64,000 nt of DNA from Streptomyces qinglanensis (GCF_900111245.1 NZ_FOGO01000018.1:62001-126000), one strand, 5' to 3'; shown: positions 9,574 through 18,616, numbered from the stretch's first letter. The notes: a model not told the origin generated them from the sequence alone. Numbers and translations are program-made.

Positions 9574-11154
9574 TCATTGGGTGCGGAGTTCCTCGACGGA
9601 CGCGGTGGAACGCAGGAAGAGCAGGGCCGCTGCGGTCGCGGCGAGCAGCAGGACCAGCGCGCCACCGGCCTGGAAAGCCAGTTCGGCCCAGGGGATGTGG
9701 GTGGTGCGGACCATCTCGGGTACCTCGACCGCCTTGCTGTTGGCGTCGGTGAGTGCGTCCGGGCAGCCGTCCGCGGCGACGCACGCGCGGAAGCGGTGTC
9801 CGCCGGCCGCGGCCTTGCGGCCCATGACCCCGCGGCCCAGGGCGGTACCCAGCGAGAGGGCGAGGAGAACGGCGGGTACCGCGGGGGCGAGGGTCTGCCA
9901 CAGGGTGGCCCGGGCGAGCACGCTCCTGGGCACCCCGGAGGCGATCAGCGCCGCGTGGGTGCGCCTGCGGGCTGCGACCGCCTCGGCGAGCGCGACCAGC
10001 AGTCCGCCGACTGCGATCACCGCAGCGGTGACGACAGCGACATCCACCAGGAACATCGAGTCGAGGTAGAAGGGGTCGGCTCTCGTGAGTGCCCGGTCGT
10101 CGACTCCGGCGCGCGCCTCGTAGCGCGCCGCCGCCGTCTCCGCGTCCCACAGCGCCGAGAAGGTGGCGCGGACGGCTGCCGCACCGGCGCCGACCAGTAC
10201 GCAGGCCAGGAAGGCGGACAGCGTGCGACTGCCGTGCCACGGGTCCGCGATCAGCCGCCGGGCGGCGAGCAGGGCCGGGGCGCGGCGGGCGTGGCGGTGG
10301 AGTATCCGGCCGGCGGTGTGGGAGATCCAGGCGGTGCCGAGCACCAGCCCGAGTACGGTGCACACTCCGCCGATGAGCAGGAGCAGCAACGGCAGTCCGC
10401 CTTCGACGAGTACGGAGTCCGTTTCCGGCAGGCCGCTTTCCTCCGGGCGCAGGGCGCCCACCCCGGCGAAGGCCGCTGCTGCGGCCAGCAGGAGGAGCCC
10501 CGGCCACGGGCGGGGGACCCGTGTACGGACGCGGCGGGTCACTCCCAGGGGGCTCACCACGACCCGGCGCGTCAGCACCGCGGAGCTCGCCGCGCTGAGC
10601 AGGGGGATGCCGAGCAGAACCGCGGCCATGCCGACCGGGTGGGGCAGCACATCGGTGGGCAGCGGCAGTCGGCCGTCCGCGTTCGGCTCGTCGAGAACGG
10701 CCCGGAGCGTGAAGTGGACGGCGAAGCCCGCGCAGGCGCCCAGCAGGGCCGCGAGTCCGGTTTCGGTGGCGACGACGGCGGTGCTCTGCCGGGGTGTCGC
10801 TCCGGCCAGTCGCAGCGCGGCCAGCCGCCGGTCCCTGGCGGGCGCGCCGATGCGGGCGCACTGCCCGGCCAACGCCAGTACCGGGAGGGTCAGCAGGCCG
10901 AACGCGAGGCACACCCCGGGCCGCAGCCCCGGCTGCCGCAGCAGCAGGCTGCTGTACTGGTCCGACTGCGCCCGGGAGCCCGCGGTCACGTCGAGGGGCG
11001 TGCCGATGGCGGCCACGGTCAGTCCCGCGAGCAGGGCGAGGGTGCCCAGCAGCGCGCCCGCCGCGGTGAGGACGACCCGGAGGGTGTCCGTGCGGGTTCC
11101 GGCACGTGCGAGCCGCAGCAGCACCGCGGGCCGCATCTCCAGCACGGCGCTCAC
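9574..11154 (-). CDS. ABC transporter permease (FtsX-like)
   Basis: This integral membrane subunit (526 aa) of a MacB/FtsX-type exporter has about eight hydrophobic segments. Examples are TAAGALLGTLALLAGLTVAAIG near the N-terminus and a C-terminal helix before LLFLRSTASVEELRTQ. Its ATG overlaps the ATPase stop by 4 bases (ATGA), so the two are translationally coupled. The product is shorter than many Streptomyces two-FtsX permeases but looks complete. The substrate cannot be told. Control by the PadR regulator at the head of the operon suggests a drug or peptide efflux role, by analogy with LadR/PadR systems. Confidence 0.88.
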   Translation of the reverse strand: MSAVLEMRPAVLLRLARAGTRTDTLRVVLTAAGALLGTLALLAGLTVAAIGTPLDVTAGSRAQSDQYSSLLLRQPGLRPGVCLAFGLLTLPVLALAGQCARIGAPARDRRLAALRLAGATPRQSTAVVATETGLAALLGACAGFAVHFTLRAVLDEPNADGRLPLPTDVLPHPVGMAAVLLGIPLLSAASSAVLTRRVVVSPLGVTRRVRTRVPRPWPGLLLLAAAAAFAGVGALRPEESGLPETDSVLVEGGLPLLLLLIGGVCTVLGLVLGTAWISHTAGRILHRHARRAPALLAARRLIADPWHGSRTLSAFLACVLVGAGAAAVRATFSALWDAETAAARYEARAGVDDRALTRADPFYLDSMFLVDVAVVTAAVIAVGGLLVALAEAVAARRRTHAALIASGVPRSVLARATLWQTLAPAVPAVLLALSLGTALGRGVMGRKAAAGGHRFRACVAADGCPDALTDANSKAVEVPEMVRTTHIPWAELAFQAGGALVLLLAATAAALLFLRSTASVEELRTQ

Positions 11155-11864
11155 AGCGGGGTTCCCGTCCGCGCGCCGGCGCCGAGTCTCCCGGTGCCGA
11201 GTCCGCTCGCGTCGACGACGCCGTCGTGGAGGACGACTTCCCGGTCGGCGTATGCGGCCACGACCGGGGCGTGGGTGACCAGCAGGACGCTGGTGCCCCG
11301 CTCGCGGGCCGTCCGGACCAGTTCGCCCAGGAGCTTCTCCCCGGCGAGCTGGTCGAGGGCGCCGGTGGGTTCGTCCGCGAAGAGCACCCCCGGCTCGGTG
11401 ACCAGCGCACGCGCCGCTGCCACGCGCTGTTGCTGGCCGCCGGAGAGCTGTCCCGGCCGGGACTCGGCGGCCTCCGCCACGCCGAGGCGGTCGAGTTGGT
11501 CGCGTGCTGCCGTGCGGGCCTCGGCGCGGCTGCGTCCGGTCAGCAGCAGGGGCAGTGCGACGTTCTCCGCCGCTGATATCTCCGCCACGAGCTGGCCGAA
11601 CTGGAACAGCACGCCGAACTCCGTGCGGCGCAGCCGGGTCCGGTCGGCCTCCGAGTATGCGTCCAGCGGCCTGCCGCGGTACCGGACCTCGCCCGAGTCG
11701 GGTTGCAGGATGCCGGACAGGCAGTGCAGCAGGGTGGACTTGCCGCAGCCGCTCGGCCCCGTGACGGCCAGGACCTCTCCCTCGGCCAGCTCGAGGCCGA
11801 CGCCGCGGAGCGCGGGCGTGGGGCCGTAGGACTTCACGACTGAGCGTGCTTCCAGGACTGTCAT
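11151..11864 (-). CDS. ABC transporter ATP-binding protein
   Basis: The 237-aa nucleotide-binding subunit of the LolD/MacB type has Walker A GPSGCGKST, signature LSGGQQQRVAAARAL, Walker B VLFADEPTGALD and a switch His in LLVTHAP. Start ATG 11864 overlaps the PadR stop (ATGA) and has GGGAG 8 bases upstream. It energises the permease encoded next to it, again with a 4-base overlap. The longer open frame to 12155 reads through PadR and is not coding. Confidence 0.93.
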   Translation of the reverse strand: MTVLEARSVVKSYGPTPALRGVGLELAEGEVLAVTGPSGCGKSTLLHCLSGILQPDSGEVRYRGRPLDAYSEADRTRLRRTEFGVLFQFGQLVAEISAAENVALPLLLTGRSRAEARTAARDQLDRLGVAEAAESRPGQLSGGQQQRVAAARALVTEPGVLFADEPTGALDQLAGEKLLGELVRTARERGTSVLLVTHAPVVAAYADREVVLHDGVVDASGLGTGRLGAGARTGTPL

Positions 11865-12400
11865 CCGTGGATCTCCCGATGGAGGTCGGTGACGCGTTCC
11901 AGCGTGGTCTGCATCCAGCGCAGGTCGGCGTCCAGGTGGGTGAGGGCGAAGTCGGCGGCGATCACGTCGCCGAGACCGGTCGTCGGATCCGCCTTGAGTG
12001 CGGTGAGTTCCCGCAGCCGCGCCGTGTGCGCCCGGCGTTGGGCGCTCAGCCAGGTGCGGGCCTGTTCGGGGTCGGCGACCAGCAGCGCGACGACGACCTT
12101 GGCGAGCAGGTCGGAGCTCACGTACGGGGCCGGGGTCTCGACTGCGGCCAGCCACGTGTCCAGCGCCCGGTGGCCCGCGTCGGTCAGGGCGAACAGCGTC
12201 CGGTCGGGTCCGCCGTCGCGGTCGGTGCCCGTCTGCTCGACCAGCCCGTCCCGTTCCAGTCGCCCCAAGGTGGCGTACACCTGGCCGAACGCCATCGGCT
12301 TCGCCTTCGGAAAGCGCAGGTCATGGGCCTTCTTCAGGTCGTACCCGTGCAGCGGTCCGGCGGCGAGCAGGGCGAGCAACACGTGAGCTGCGGTGGACAT
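11861..12400 (-). CDS. PadR family transcriptional regulator
   Basis: This 179-aa regulator has an N-terminal winged helix (LLALLAAGPLHGYDLKKAHD, then VYATLGRLERDGLVEQ) and a C-terminal helical dimerisation part ending in a Trp-containing helix. It heads a three-gene operon with an ABC ATPase and permease, and each junction is a 4-base overlap. A 35-bp palindrome begins directly next to the ATG, which strongly suggests autorepression. The start at ATG 12400 is preferred to GTG 12409, which would lie inside the palindrome. Confidence 0.92.
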   Translation of the reverse strand: MSTAAHVLLALLAAGPLHGYDLKKAHDLRFPKAKPMAFGQVYATLGRLERDGLVEQTGTDRDGGPDRTLFALTDAGHRALDTWLAAVETPAPYVSSDLLAKVVVALLVADPEQARTWLSAQRRAHTARLRELTALKADPTTGLGDVIAADFALTHLDADLRWMQTTLERVTDLHREIHG

Positions 12401-12435
12401 GACCCCCACTATTCTCTGAATGAATAGTCGGGGTC
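12401..12435. promoter_or_regulatory. 35-bp palindromic operator of the padR-ABC operon
   Basis: Two 14-base arms (12401-12414 and 12422-12435) match except at one position around a 7-base centre TCTGAAT. The core is ACTATTC-N7-GAATAGT. It abuts the padR start codon and is AT-rich for this genome, as expected for an operator covering the -10/ribosome-binding region. Confidence 0.75.
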
Positions 12436-12601
12436 AAGTGCGCACGGTCACAGGATCTTTGCGGTGTGTCAGACGTGTGGGGGCCGCTCGCGGTCCGGCT
12501 GCGGGAACGCCTCCCGGGCAGGGGCCGCCTGTGCGGCGGTCCCGAATCGGGGGCCCGGCGGGGCGGCGGCGCCCGGCGGCGAACCGTCGGGGCGGGAGGC
12601 G

Positions 12602-13429
12602 TCAGACGAAGGCGCCCGGCATGGTGTGCGGGGCGAGGGCGCTCCAGCGGACCGTCACCTCGCCCTGGCGCCAGCGGCGGGGGCCGTCGGCCAGCGGCCA
12701 GTCCGCGGCGAGGGCGTGTACCGCGCGGATCCAGCGCTGGCGGGCGCTGAGGGCGCCGTAGGGGGCGGCGGTGGCCCAGGCGCGGTCGAAGTCGGTGAGG
12801 AAGGCGTGCACCCCTTCGCCGGGCACGTTGCGGTGGATGAGCGCCTTCGGCAGCCGTTCGGCCAGGTCGGAGGGGGCCGCCAGGGTGGCAAGGCGGGCGG
12901 CGAAGGTCACCGTCCGCGGGCCCTCCGGGCCGAGCGCCACCCACACATGGCGGCGGCCGATCTCGTCGCAGGTGCCCTCCACCAGCAGCCCTTCCGGCGC
13001 CAGCCGCGCGCACAGCCGCCGCCACACCGGAAGGACCTCCGCTTCCGGGTACTGGCGCAGCACGTTCGCCGCGCGGATCAGTGTCAGCCCGCGGCCCCGG
13101 TCGACGGGCAGTTCGAAGCCGCCGCGGACGAAGGCCAGGCCCGGGCGCGCGTACGGGTACGCCGCGGCGACCCGCGCCGGGTCGATCTCGACGCCGTACA
13201 CCCGCGCGTCGCCGCGCACCGTGCGCAGCCGCTCCAGCAGCTCGACGGCCGTCCAGGGTGCCGCACCGTAGCCGAGGTCGACGGCGGCGGGCGGGGCGGG
13301 GGAGCGGCGGAGCGCGGGGCCGTGCGCGGCGGCGATCCAGCGGTCCATCCGGCGCAGCCGGTTCGGGTTGGTCGTCCCGCGGGTGACCGTACCGACCGGG
13401 CGGGACGGTACGGGGGAACGCGGCGGCAT
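12602..13429 (-). CDS. Class I SAM-dependent methyltransferase
   Basis: A 275-aa protein with an AdoMet-binding motif I (AVDLGYGAAPWTAVELL), an acidic ribose-binding turn (VYGVEIDP) and a following LTLIRAANVLRQY strand. The substrate is not evident. It is divergent from mshA and, as I recall, this pairing is conserved in Streptomyces, but a mycothiol role has not been shown. The upstream -10 box TATCCT lies 6 bases before the ATG with no ribosome site, suggesting a leaderless mRNA. Confidence 0.85.
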   Translation of the reverse strand: MPPRSPVPSRPVGTVTRGTTNPNRLRRMDRWIAAAHGPALRRSPAPPAAVDLGYGAAPWTAVELLERLRTVRGDARVYGVEIDPARVAAAYPYARPGLAFVRGGFELPVDRGRGLTLIRAANVLRQYPEAEVLPVWRRLCARLAPEGLLVEGTCDEIGRRHVWVALGPEGPRTVTFAARLATLAAPSDLAERLPKALIHRNVPGEGVHAFLTDFDRAWATAAPYGALSARQRWIRAVHALAADWPLADGPRRWRQGEVTVRWSALAPHTMPGAFV

Positions 13430-13435
13430 GAGGCG

Positions 13436-13441
13436 AGGATA
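13436..13441 (-). promoter_or_regulatory. Leaderless -10 box of the methyltransferase gene
   Basis: TATCCT, read on the minus strand, lies 6 bases before the ATG at 13429. No Shine-Dalgarno sequence is visible. Confidence 0.45.
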
Positions 13442-13625
13442 CGCGGGCCCGGAGAACCGAGCCGATTGTCACAGTTCGGCAAATTCGACCGCGAAGAGGG
13501 AAGACGGAGCAACCTTTTCGCTGTTCTCGCTCGCGGGCCGCGCGTGGCCGGGTCGCGGCTGCCGCGATCTCGTACCGCACCGTGTCCCGGACCGTACCGT
13601 CCGCAACGGAGGAGGCATCGGAACC

Positions 13626-14993
13626 GTGAGCCACCACGTGTCCCGGCTCGGTCAGCGGCGCGGCGGACGCTCCGCCCTCCCGCACCAGTCCAGGCCCCCG
13701 CTGCTGCGCCTGACCGGCCCGCGCCGGGCCCGCCGGGTGGCGATGCTCAGCGTCCACACCTCCCCGCTCCACCAGCCGGGCACTGGCGACGCGGGCGGCA
13801 TGAACGTCTACATCGTCGAACTGGCGCGGCAGCTCGCAGCGCAGGGCACCGAGATCGAGATCTTCACCCGCGCCACGACCGGCACCCTGGCCCCCACCGT
13901 CGAGCTGGCCCCCGGCGTCCTCGTGCGGCACATCGACGCGGGCCCCTACGAGGGCCTCTCCAAGGAAGAGCTGCCCGCGCAACTGTGCGCCTTCACGCAC
14001 GGAGTGATGCAGGTGTGGGCCGGCCACCGGCCCGGCTACTACGACCTGGTGCACTCCCACTACTGGCTGTCCGGGCACGTCGGCTGGCTGGCCGCACAGC
14101 GCTGGGGCGTCCCGCTGGTGCACGCCATGCACACCATGGCCAAGGTCAAGAACGCCGCCCTCGCCGACGGCGACACCCCCGAACCGCCCGCCCGCGTCAT
14201 CGGCGAGACGCAGATCGTGCGCGCCGCCGACCGGCTGGTCGCCAACACCGACGAGGAGGCGGGCGACCTCGTCCACCACTACGAGGCACCCCGCGACCGC
14301 ACCGCCGTCGTCCACCCCGGCGTCAACCTCGACCGCTTCCGGCCCGCGGACGGCCGCGCCGCGGCCCGAGCCCGGCTCGGCCTGCCCCAGGACGCGCTGA
14401 TCCCGCTCTTCGCCGGCCGCATCCAGCCGCTCAAGGCCCCGGACGTGCTGCTGGGCGCGGTGGCCCGGCTGGTGGACGAGGACCCCTCGCTGCGCCGCCG
14501 GATGGTGGTGCCCGTGGTGGGCGGGCCCAGCGGCAGCGGCCTCGCCAAGCCGGAGGGGTTGCAGAAGCTCGCCGCCCGGCTGGGCATAGCCGACCTGGTC
14601 GCCTTCCGGCCACCGGTCGGCCAGGAACAGCTCGCCGACTGGTACCGGGCCGCCTCCGTGCTGGTCATGCCGTCCTACAGCGAGTCCTTCGGCCTGGTCG
14701 CCGTCGAGGCCCAGGCGTGCGGCACCCCCGTGGTGGCCGCCGCCGTCGGCGGGCTCCCGGTCGCGGTGCGGGACGGCATCAGCGGCTGTCTGGTCGCCGG
14801 GCACGACCCCGCCGAGTACGCCCGCGCCCTGCGCCGCTTCGCCGACGACCCGCACCTCCCGGACCGGCTCGGCACCGCCGCCGCCCGGCACGCGCAGGGC
14901 TTCGGCTGGGCCGCCGCGGCCGGGTCCACCGCCGAGGTGTACGCCGCCGCGTTGCAGGAGCGGCGGCGTCGCCTACGATCGCCGCATGGGTGA
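13626..14993 (+). CDS. mshA: D-inositol-3-phosphate glycosyltransferase MshA
   Basis: This GT-B enzyme starts mycothiol synthesis by joining GlcNAc from UDP-GlcNAc to inositol 3-phosphate. The GTG start at 13626 follows GGAGGAGG and gives 455 aa. MshA signatures are TSPLHQPGTGDAGGMNVYIV near residue 45 (substrate loop), VHSHYWLSGHVGWLA, the phosphate-contacting GRIQPLKAPDVLL, and the nucleotide-sugar motif SYSESFGLVAVEAQACGTPVV. The longer open frame back to 13368 overlaps the promoter region of the divergent methyltransferase. The stop overlaps the next gene by 8 bases. Confidence 0.95.
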   Translation: MSHHVSRLGQRRGGRSALPHQSRPPLLRLTGPRRARRVAMLSVHTSPLHQPGTGDAGGMNVYIVELARQLAAQGTEIEIFTRATTGTLAPTVELAPGVLVRHIDAGPYEGLSKEELPAQLCAFTHGVMQVWAGHRPGYYDLVHSHYWLSGHVGWLAAQRWGVPLVHAMHTMAKVKNAALADGDTPEPPARVIGETQIVRAADRLVANTDEEAGDLVHHYEAPRDRTAVVHPGVNLDRFRPADGRAAARARLGLPQDALIPLFAGRIQPLKAPDVLLGAVARLVDEDPSLRRRMVVPVVGGPSGSGLAKPEGLQKLAARLGIADLVAFRPPVGQEQLADWYRAASVLVMPSYSESFGLVAVEAQACGTPVVAAAVGGLPVAVRDGISGCLVAGHDPAEYARALRRFADDPHLPDRLGTAAARHAQGFGWAAAAGSTAEVYAAALQERRRRLRSPHG

Positions 14994-15486
14994 CGTTGCT
15001 GCCGCGGCACGTGCGGCGATCGAGCGGACACTGAGCGATGCCGAGCTGGAGTGGGAGAGCCCGGCGGAGGGCACGTACGTCGTCACACTCCCGGGCACCC
15101 GGAAGCTGCAGACCACGTGCTCACTGGCGGTCGGTGCGCACTCCCTCTCGGTCAATGCCTTCGTCGTCCGCAACCCGGACGGGAACCACGCCGCTGTGCA
15201 CCGCTGGCTCCTGGAGCGCAACACCAAGCTGTACGGCGTCAGTTACGCGATCGACGGGCACGGCGACATCTACCTCGTGGGACGGCTGCCGCTGGCCTCC
15301 GTCACCGGCGAGGAGGTCGACCGCCTGCTCGGCAGCGTCCTGGAGAACGCCGACGGCTCCTTCAACACCCTGCTGGAGATGGGCTTCGCCGACGCCATCC
15401 GCAAGGAGTACGCCTGGCGCACCGCGCGCGGCGAGTCCACCCGGAACCTGGACGCGTTCACGCACCTGACCGGCCACGAGGGCTGA
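14986..15486 (+). CDS. YbjN domain-containing protein
   Basis: The 166-aa protein has the YbjN fold (WESPAEGTYVVTLPG..., HRWLLERNTKLYGVSYAIDGHGDIYLVGRLPL), a family related to type III secretion chaperones with a poorly defined stress role. The start overlaps the mshA end by 8 bases, so both are probably co-translated. The last residues (LTGHEG) and the stop lie inside a 17-bp tandem repeat, so the exact C-terminus is set by the repeat. Confidence 0.88.
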   Translation: MGDVAAAARAAIERTLSDAELEWESPAEGTYVVTLPGTRKLQTTCSLAVGAHSLSVNAFVVRNPDGNHAAVHRWLLERNTKLYGVSYAIDGHGDIYLVGRLPLASVTGEEVDRLLGSVLENADGSFNTLLEMGFADAIRKEYAWRTARGESTRNLDAFTHLTGHEG

Positions 15487-15567
15487 CCGGCCACGAGGGC
15501 TGACCGGCCACGTGGGCTGACCCGTCACGAGGGCTGACCCGCCACGTGGACTGACCGGCCGCGCGGG
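15466..15567 (+). repeat. 17-bp tandem repeat spanning the ybjN-like stop codon
   Basis: Six contiguous copies of CTGACCGGCCACGAGGG, the last three diverging by a few bases. The gene's stop TGA is in the second copy. The 17-bp period means each copy is in a different reading frame. Confidence 0.92.
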
Positions 15568-15694
15568 CCGGCCGCCCTGCGGCCGGCTCCGCCCGGGGTG
15601 CCGCCCCCGGTCGCCGGACCGAGTATGCGTGCGGGGCCGTGGATGAGTACGCGGATGAGTACGCGGACGGATGGTCGCGCCCCCGCGCGGCTCG

Positions 15695-15700
15695 TACGTT
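15695..15700 (+). promoter_or_regulatory. Leaderless -10 box
   Basis: TACGTT lies 7 bases before the ATG of the small membrane protein gene at 15708, with no ribosome site between. Confidence 0.4.
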
Positions 15701-15707
15701 CCCATCC

Positions 15708-16118
15708 ATGGAACCGAACAGTGCTGCGGCGTCCGGGTCCCGGGACGCCGAGTCCGACGCCCCCGCCGACTCCACGGCCGCCGGGCCCGCTGCGCAGAGC
15801 CCGCACCCGCGTACCGCCGCCGAGCGGATCGGTCTGCTGTTCCTGGCCGCAGTGGTCCTGGGCTTCGGCGCCGTGGTGTTCGTCTTCGGCCCGCTCATGG
15901 CCATCGCCTGCTCGTCATGCCAGGACGGGGTCCGCAGCCCGATCCGGTTCGAAACCGCACTGATGGCGACGGACCTCGTCGGAGTGCCGATGACGACACT
16001 GTGCACGCTGGTCACCATATTCACGGTCCAGCGGGCTGCGCGGGCGGCCGGGATCGGCCTGGGGATCCTGCTGCTGCTCCTGCTGGTGCAGTTGGGGCTC
16101 GGTCAGGCCGCTGCCTGA
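15708..16118 (+). CDS. Small membrane protein, unknown function
   Basis: A 136-aa protein with a disordered acidic N-terminus (about 1-40) followed by three hydrophobic segments: LLFLAAVVLGFGAVVFVFG, a middle span near TDLVGVPMTTLCTLVTIF, and IGLGILLLLLLVQLGLG. A Cys pair (ACSSCQD) faces one side of the first loop. I do not recognise a family. Start 15708 is preferred to 15639 because a leaderless-type -10 box precedes it and the upstream codons are a GATGAGTACGCG repeat. Convergent with the next secreted-protein gene. Confidence 0.65.
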   Translation: MEPNSAAASGSRDAESDAPADSTAAGPAAQSPHPRTAAERIGLLFLAAVVLGFGAVVFVFGPLMAIACSSCQDGVRSPIRFETALMATDLVGVPMTTLCTLVTIFTVQRAARAAGIGLGILLLLLLVQLGLGQAAA

Positions 16119-16207
16119 TCTGCCGGCGGGGGCGTCAGCCCCCAGCCGGCTGTCCCCCGGTCGGTGGCCGGCCGAGGCGCCCCGCCCGGCCACCGGCCGA
16201 ACACGCA

Positions 16208-16612
16208 TCAGATGAGGGGGCTGGTGTAGACCCCCGTGGAGTTCTGGCTGCCGATGAAGGGCTTGTTGACGGCCCACAGGTCGGCCCATTCGTACTCCGG
16301 CACGTCGAAGCTGCACTTCACCCAGCCGGCGGCCGCGCCACGGCTGTTGAAGCATTCGCGGCCCCAGCGCGACGGGAGCCTCGACTTGAGCGTGCCCGCG
16401 ACGGAGTCGCCGTTGGCCTTGGTGTCCTTGACGTAGACGGTGTCCCCGTTCGCGACGAAGCATGCCTTCGCACCGGACGTCGACACGCACGGGGCGCTCG
16501 ACGGCGGCGCACTGCTCGGGGTGCCGTTCGCGGCGGCTGCCGCGGTCGCCGTTCCGGCGGTGATCAGTACGGCGGCGGGTACCGCCAGCAGCACGCGTCC
16601 GAGTGTTCTCAT
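16208..16612 (-). CDS. Secreted hypothetical protein
   Basis: A 134-aa protein with a signal peptide (MRTLGRVLLAVPAAVLITAG..., cleavage after TATAAAAA). The mature part has four Cys (PCVST, KACFV, RECFN, VKCSF), which may form two disulfides, and many Trp/Tyr. The ATG at 16612 has GGGGAG 6 bases upstream; the open frame to 16663 is not supported. No family recognised. The size and Cys count are like other small exported Streptomyces proteins. Confidence 0.75.
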   Translation of the reverse strand: MRTLGRVLLAVPAAVLITAGTATAAAAANGTPSSAPPSSAPCVSTSGAKACFVANGDTVYVKDTKANGDSVAGTLKSRLPSRWGRECFNSRGAAAGWVKCSFDVPEYEWADLWAVNKPFIGSQNSTGVYTSPLI

Positions 16613-16876
16613 GTGTGCTCCCCGTTTTCTGTGTGACTCAAGTGACTGATGTGTCCCGGACATTGAACACCACGCGGTGGGCGGAGAGTCCTGCCCCTGG
16701 GCTTGCGCAAAAGGCGACCATGCGAGGCGCAGGAATCCGAACGCGTCTACTGTGTCCGCCCGTTCATCTCTCGAGGCGAGGCCCCACGGTGGGCGTGACG
16801 GGAACCGTGAAGTCGGCGGACCGGTCTACCGCCTGTCGCCGCCGAACGGCATGATCTGTGCCGGGAGGTGGCGGTG

Positions 16877-18490
16877 GTGCAGCCCTTGGCGGAGGTCGAT
16901 CCGCGGGAGATCGGACAGTACCGGCTGTTGGCCGTACTGGGCCACGGCGGTATGGGCCGGGTCTACCTCGGGGCCGCCCCGGACGGTCGGCTGGTGGCCG
17001 TCAAACTGATCCGCGCGGCGCTCGCTGATGACTGGCGTCACCAAAACCGGTTCCGGCGGGAGGTGGCGGTGGCGCTCAGGCTGCGCGGTACCCGCACCGC
17101 GAACGTGCTCGACGCGGACCTCGACGCCCCCACCCCCTGGCTGGCCTCGGACTTCGTGTGCGGCCCCGCACTGCACCGGGTCGTCACCGGCGCTGTCGCC
17201 GACCAAGCCGCCGACAGCGCAGCCGATGCCACCACCGTCGCCGTCGCCGCCGGGGAGACACTTCCGGAGGAGGCGGTGCTCCGGCTTGCCGCGGGCCTGA
17301 TCGCCGCGCTGGAGGAGATCCACGCGGCCGGTCTGGTGCACCGGGACCTCAAACCGGACAACATCCTCCTCACCGACGAACCCGCCGTGACGGGCGTCCC
17401 GCTCGCCGACCGGGCCGAGGTGCCGGCCGACGACGAGGGCGTCCGGGTGGTCGACTTCGGGATCGCGCTGGCCACCGACGACGCCGCGGGCAGCACCCGG
17501 CTGACGCGGACCGGCTGGGTGGTCGGCTCGCCGTCCTACATGTCCCCCGAACAGGTCGAAGGAGCCGCGATCACACCGGCGAGCGACGTCTTCTCGCTCG
17601 GCTCGGTGCTGGTCATGGCCTGCACCGGCGCCAGCCCGTTCGCGGGAACGTCGCTGCAGCAGGTGTTCCACGACGTCCTGTACGCCGAGCCCGACCTGTC
17701 CGCGCTGCCCGACCGGATACGCCAGGTCGCGGCAGCGTGCCTGGCCAAGGACCCGGCCGAGCGGCCCGACCTGAACCGGCTGCGGGACCTCGTCGGCCAC
17801 GCCGCGGCCTCCACGCGGCCCTGGCCCCCGCGCGTCGCTGCTCTCGTACGGGACCAGCGCGCCGAGGTCGACCGGTTGCTCGGCCCCCCGAAAGACGCTT
17901 CCACCACCGGAGCGGAAGGAGACGGCGAGATCGACGAGGCACGCTGGAACAGCAGGGCGACCGACCCGACTCCGTTCACGGCGGACGCCCTGCTGCCCGA
18001 GAGATTCGTCAACGACCTCGACGGCGAGTACGTGCGTGTGGCGGCGGGTCCGCGGCCGGCCGAGGAGGCCGGACCCCGGAATCTGGCCTCCGTGCTCACC
18101 TCGTGCGACTGCCCGCAGGTGATGGCCGGGGTTTACCTGGAGCAGGGCAGCCCGAACCCGCCGATCCTGGTCTCCGTCACCGTCTTCCCGATGCCGGACA
18201 GTGCGACGGCTTCCATGGTCTACAACTTCGTCCTGCAGTATGGCGACACATGGCATAAGGAACTGACGCTCTGGTCCGCCCAGAACCACGACGACGGCAG
18301 CCCCCGCCGCGGCGACTACGGTGACGGATTCTTCGAACGTGCCCTGATGCACTTCTCCGGGCGCTATGTGATCGCCATCCGAACTCTGCGCACCGACCTC
18401 CTCGCAGAGGACTGGCTCTATCCGTACGTATACGCCGCGACGACCCGTGCCTCGCGCTCCTGCGGCCCGGAGAACTACCGCAAGCGCTGA
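16877..18490 (+). CDS. Serine/threonine protein kinase without membrane anchor
   Basis: A Hanks-type kinase: P-loop LGHGGMGRVYLG, Lys in VAVKLIR, catalytic HRDLKPDN, DFG in VDFGIAL, activation segment GSPSYMSPEQ. The kinase domain takes about 280 residues. A linker and a roughly 180-residue C-terminal domain follow (NLASVLTSCDCPQVMAGVYL..., ending CGPENYRKR). That domain has no PASTA, propeller or membrane segment that I can recognise. The start is one of three close GTGs (16868, 16874, 16877); 16877 is 8 bases after GGGAGG. The target is unknown, and the kinase stands alone. Confidence 0.85.
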   Translation: MQPLAEVDPREIGQYRLLAVLGHGGMGRVYLGAAPDGRLVAVKLIRAALADDWRHQNRFRREVAVALRLRGTRTANVLDADLDAPTPWLASDFVCGPALHRVVTGAVADQAADSAADATTVAVAAGETLPEEAVLRLAAGLIAALEEIHAAGLVHRDLKPDNILLTDEPAVTGVPLADRAEVPADDEGVRVVDFGIALATDDAAGSTRLTRTGWVVGSPSYMSPEQVEGAAITPASDVFSLGSVLVMACTGASPFAGTSLQQVFHDVLYAEPDLSALPDRIRQVAAACLAKDPAERPDLNRLRDLVGHAAASTRPWPPRVAALVRDQRAEVDRLLGPPKDASTTGAEGDGEIDEARWNSRATDPTPFTADALLPERFVNDLDGEYVRVAAGPRPAEEAGPRNLASVLTSCDCPQVMAGVYLEQGSPNPPILVSVTVFPMPDSATASMVYNFVLQYGDTWHKELTLWSAQNHDDGSPRRGDYGDGFFERALMHFSGRYVIAIRTLRTDLLAEDWLYPYVYAATTRASRSCGPENYRKR

Positions 18491-18616
18491 CCTGCGCCGA
18501 GCGGGAGACTCCGCGGCCTGGCCGCCCAGCGGACCTGATCCGGACGCTGCGCACCGCCACGACAGGAGCGGCGCCTCCGGCGGCTGCGCGAGGGCCCCGG
18601 CCCCCGTCTTCGGCGC

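Noticed and set aside
8103..9752. Collagen-like Gly-Pro-Val frame
   Set aside because: The repeat is nine bases long and lies outside any supported gene; the rest of the frame overlaps the CHAD gene out of frame.
12321..14891. 856-codon minus-strand frame across mshA and the methyltransferase
   Set aside because: Antisense to mshA, low-complexity product, no start signals.
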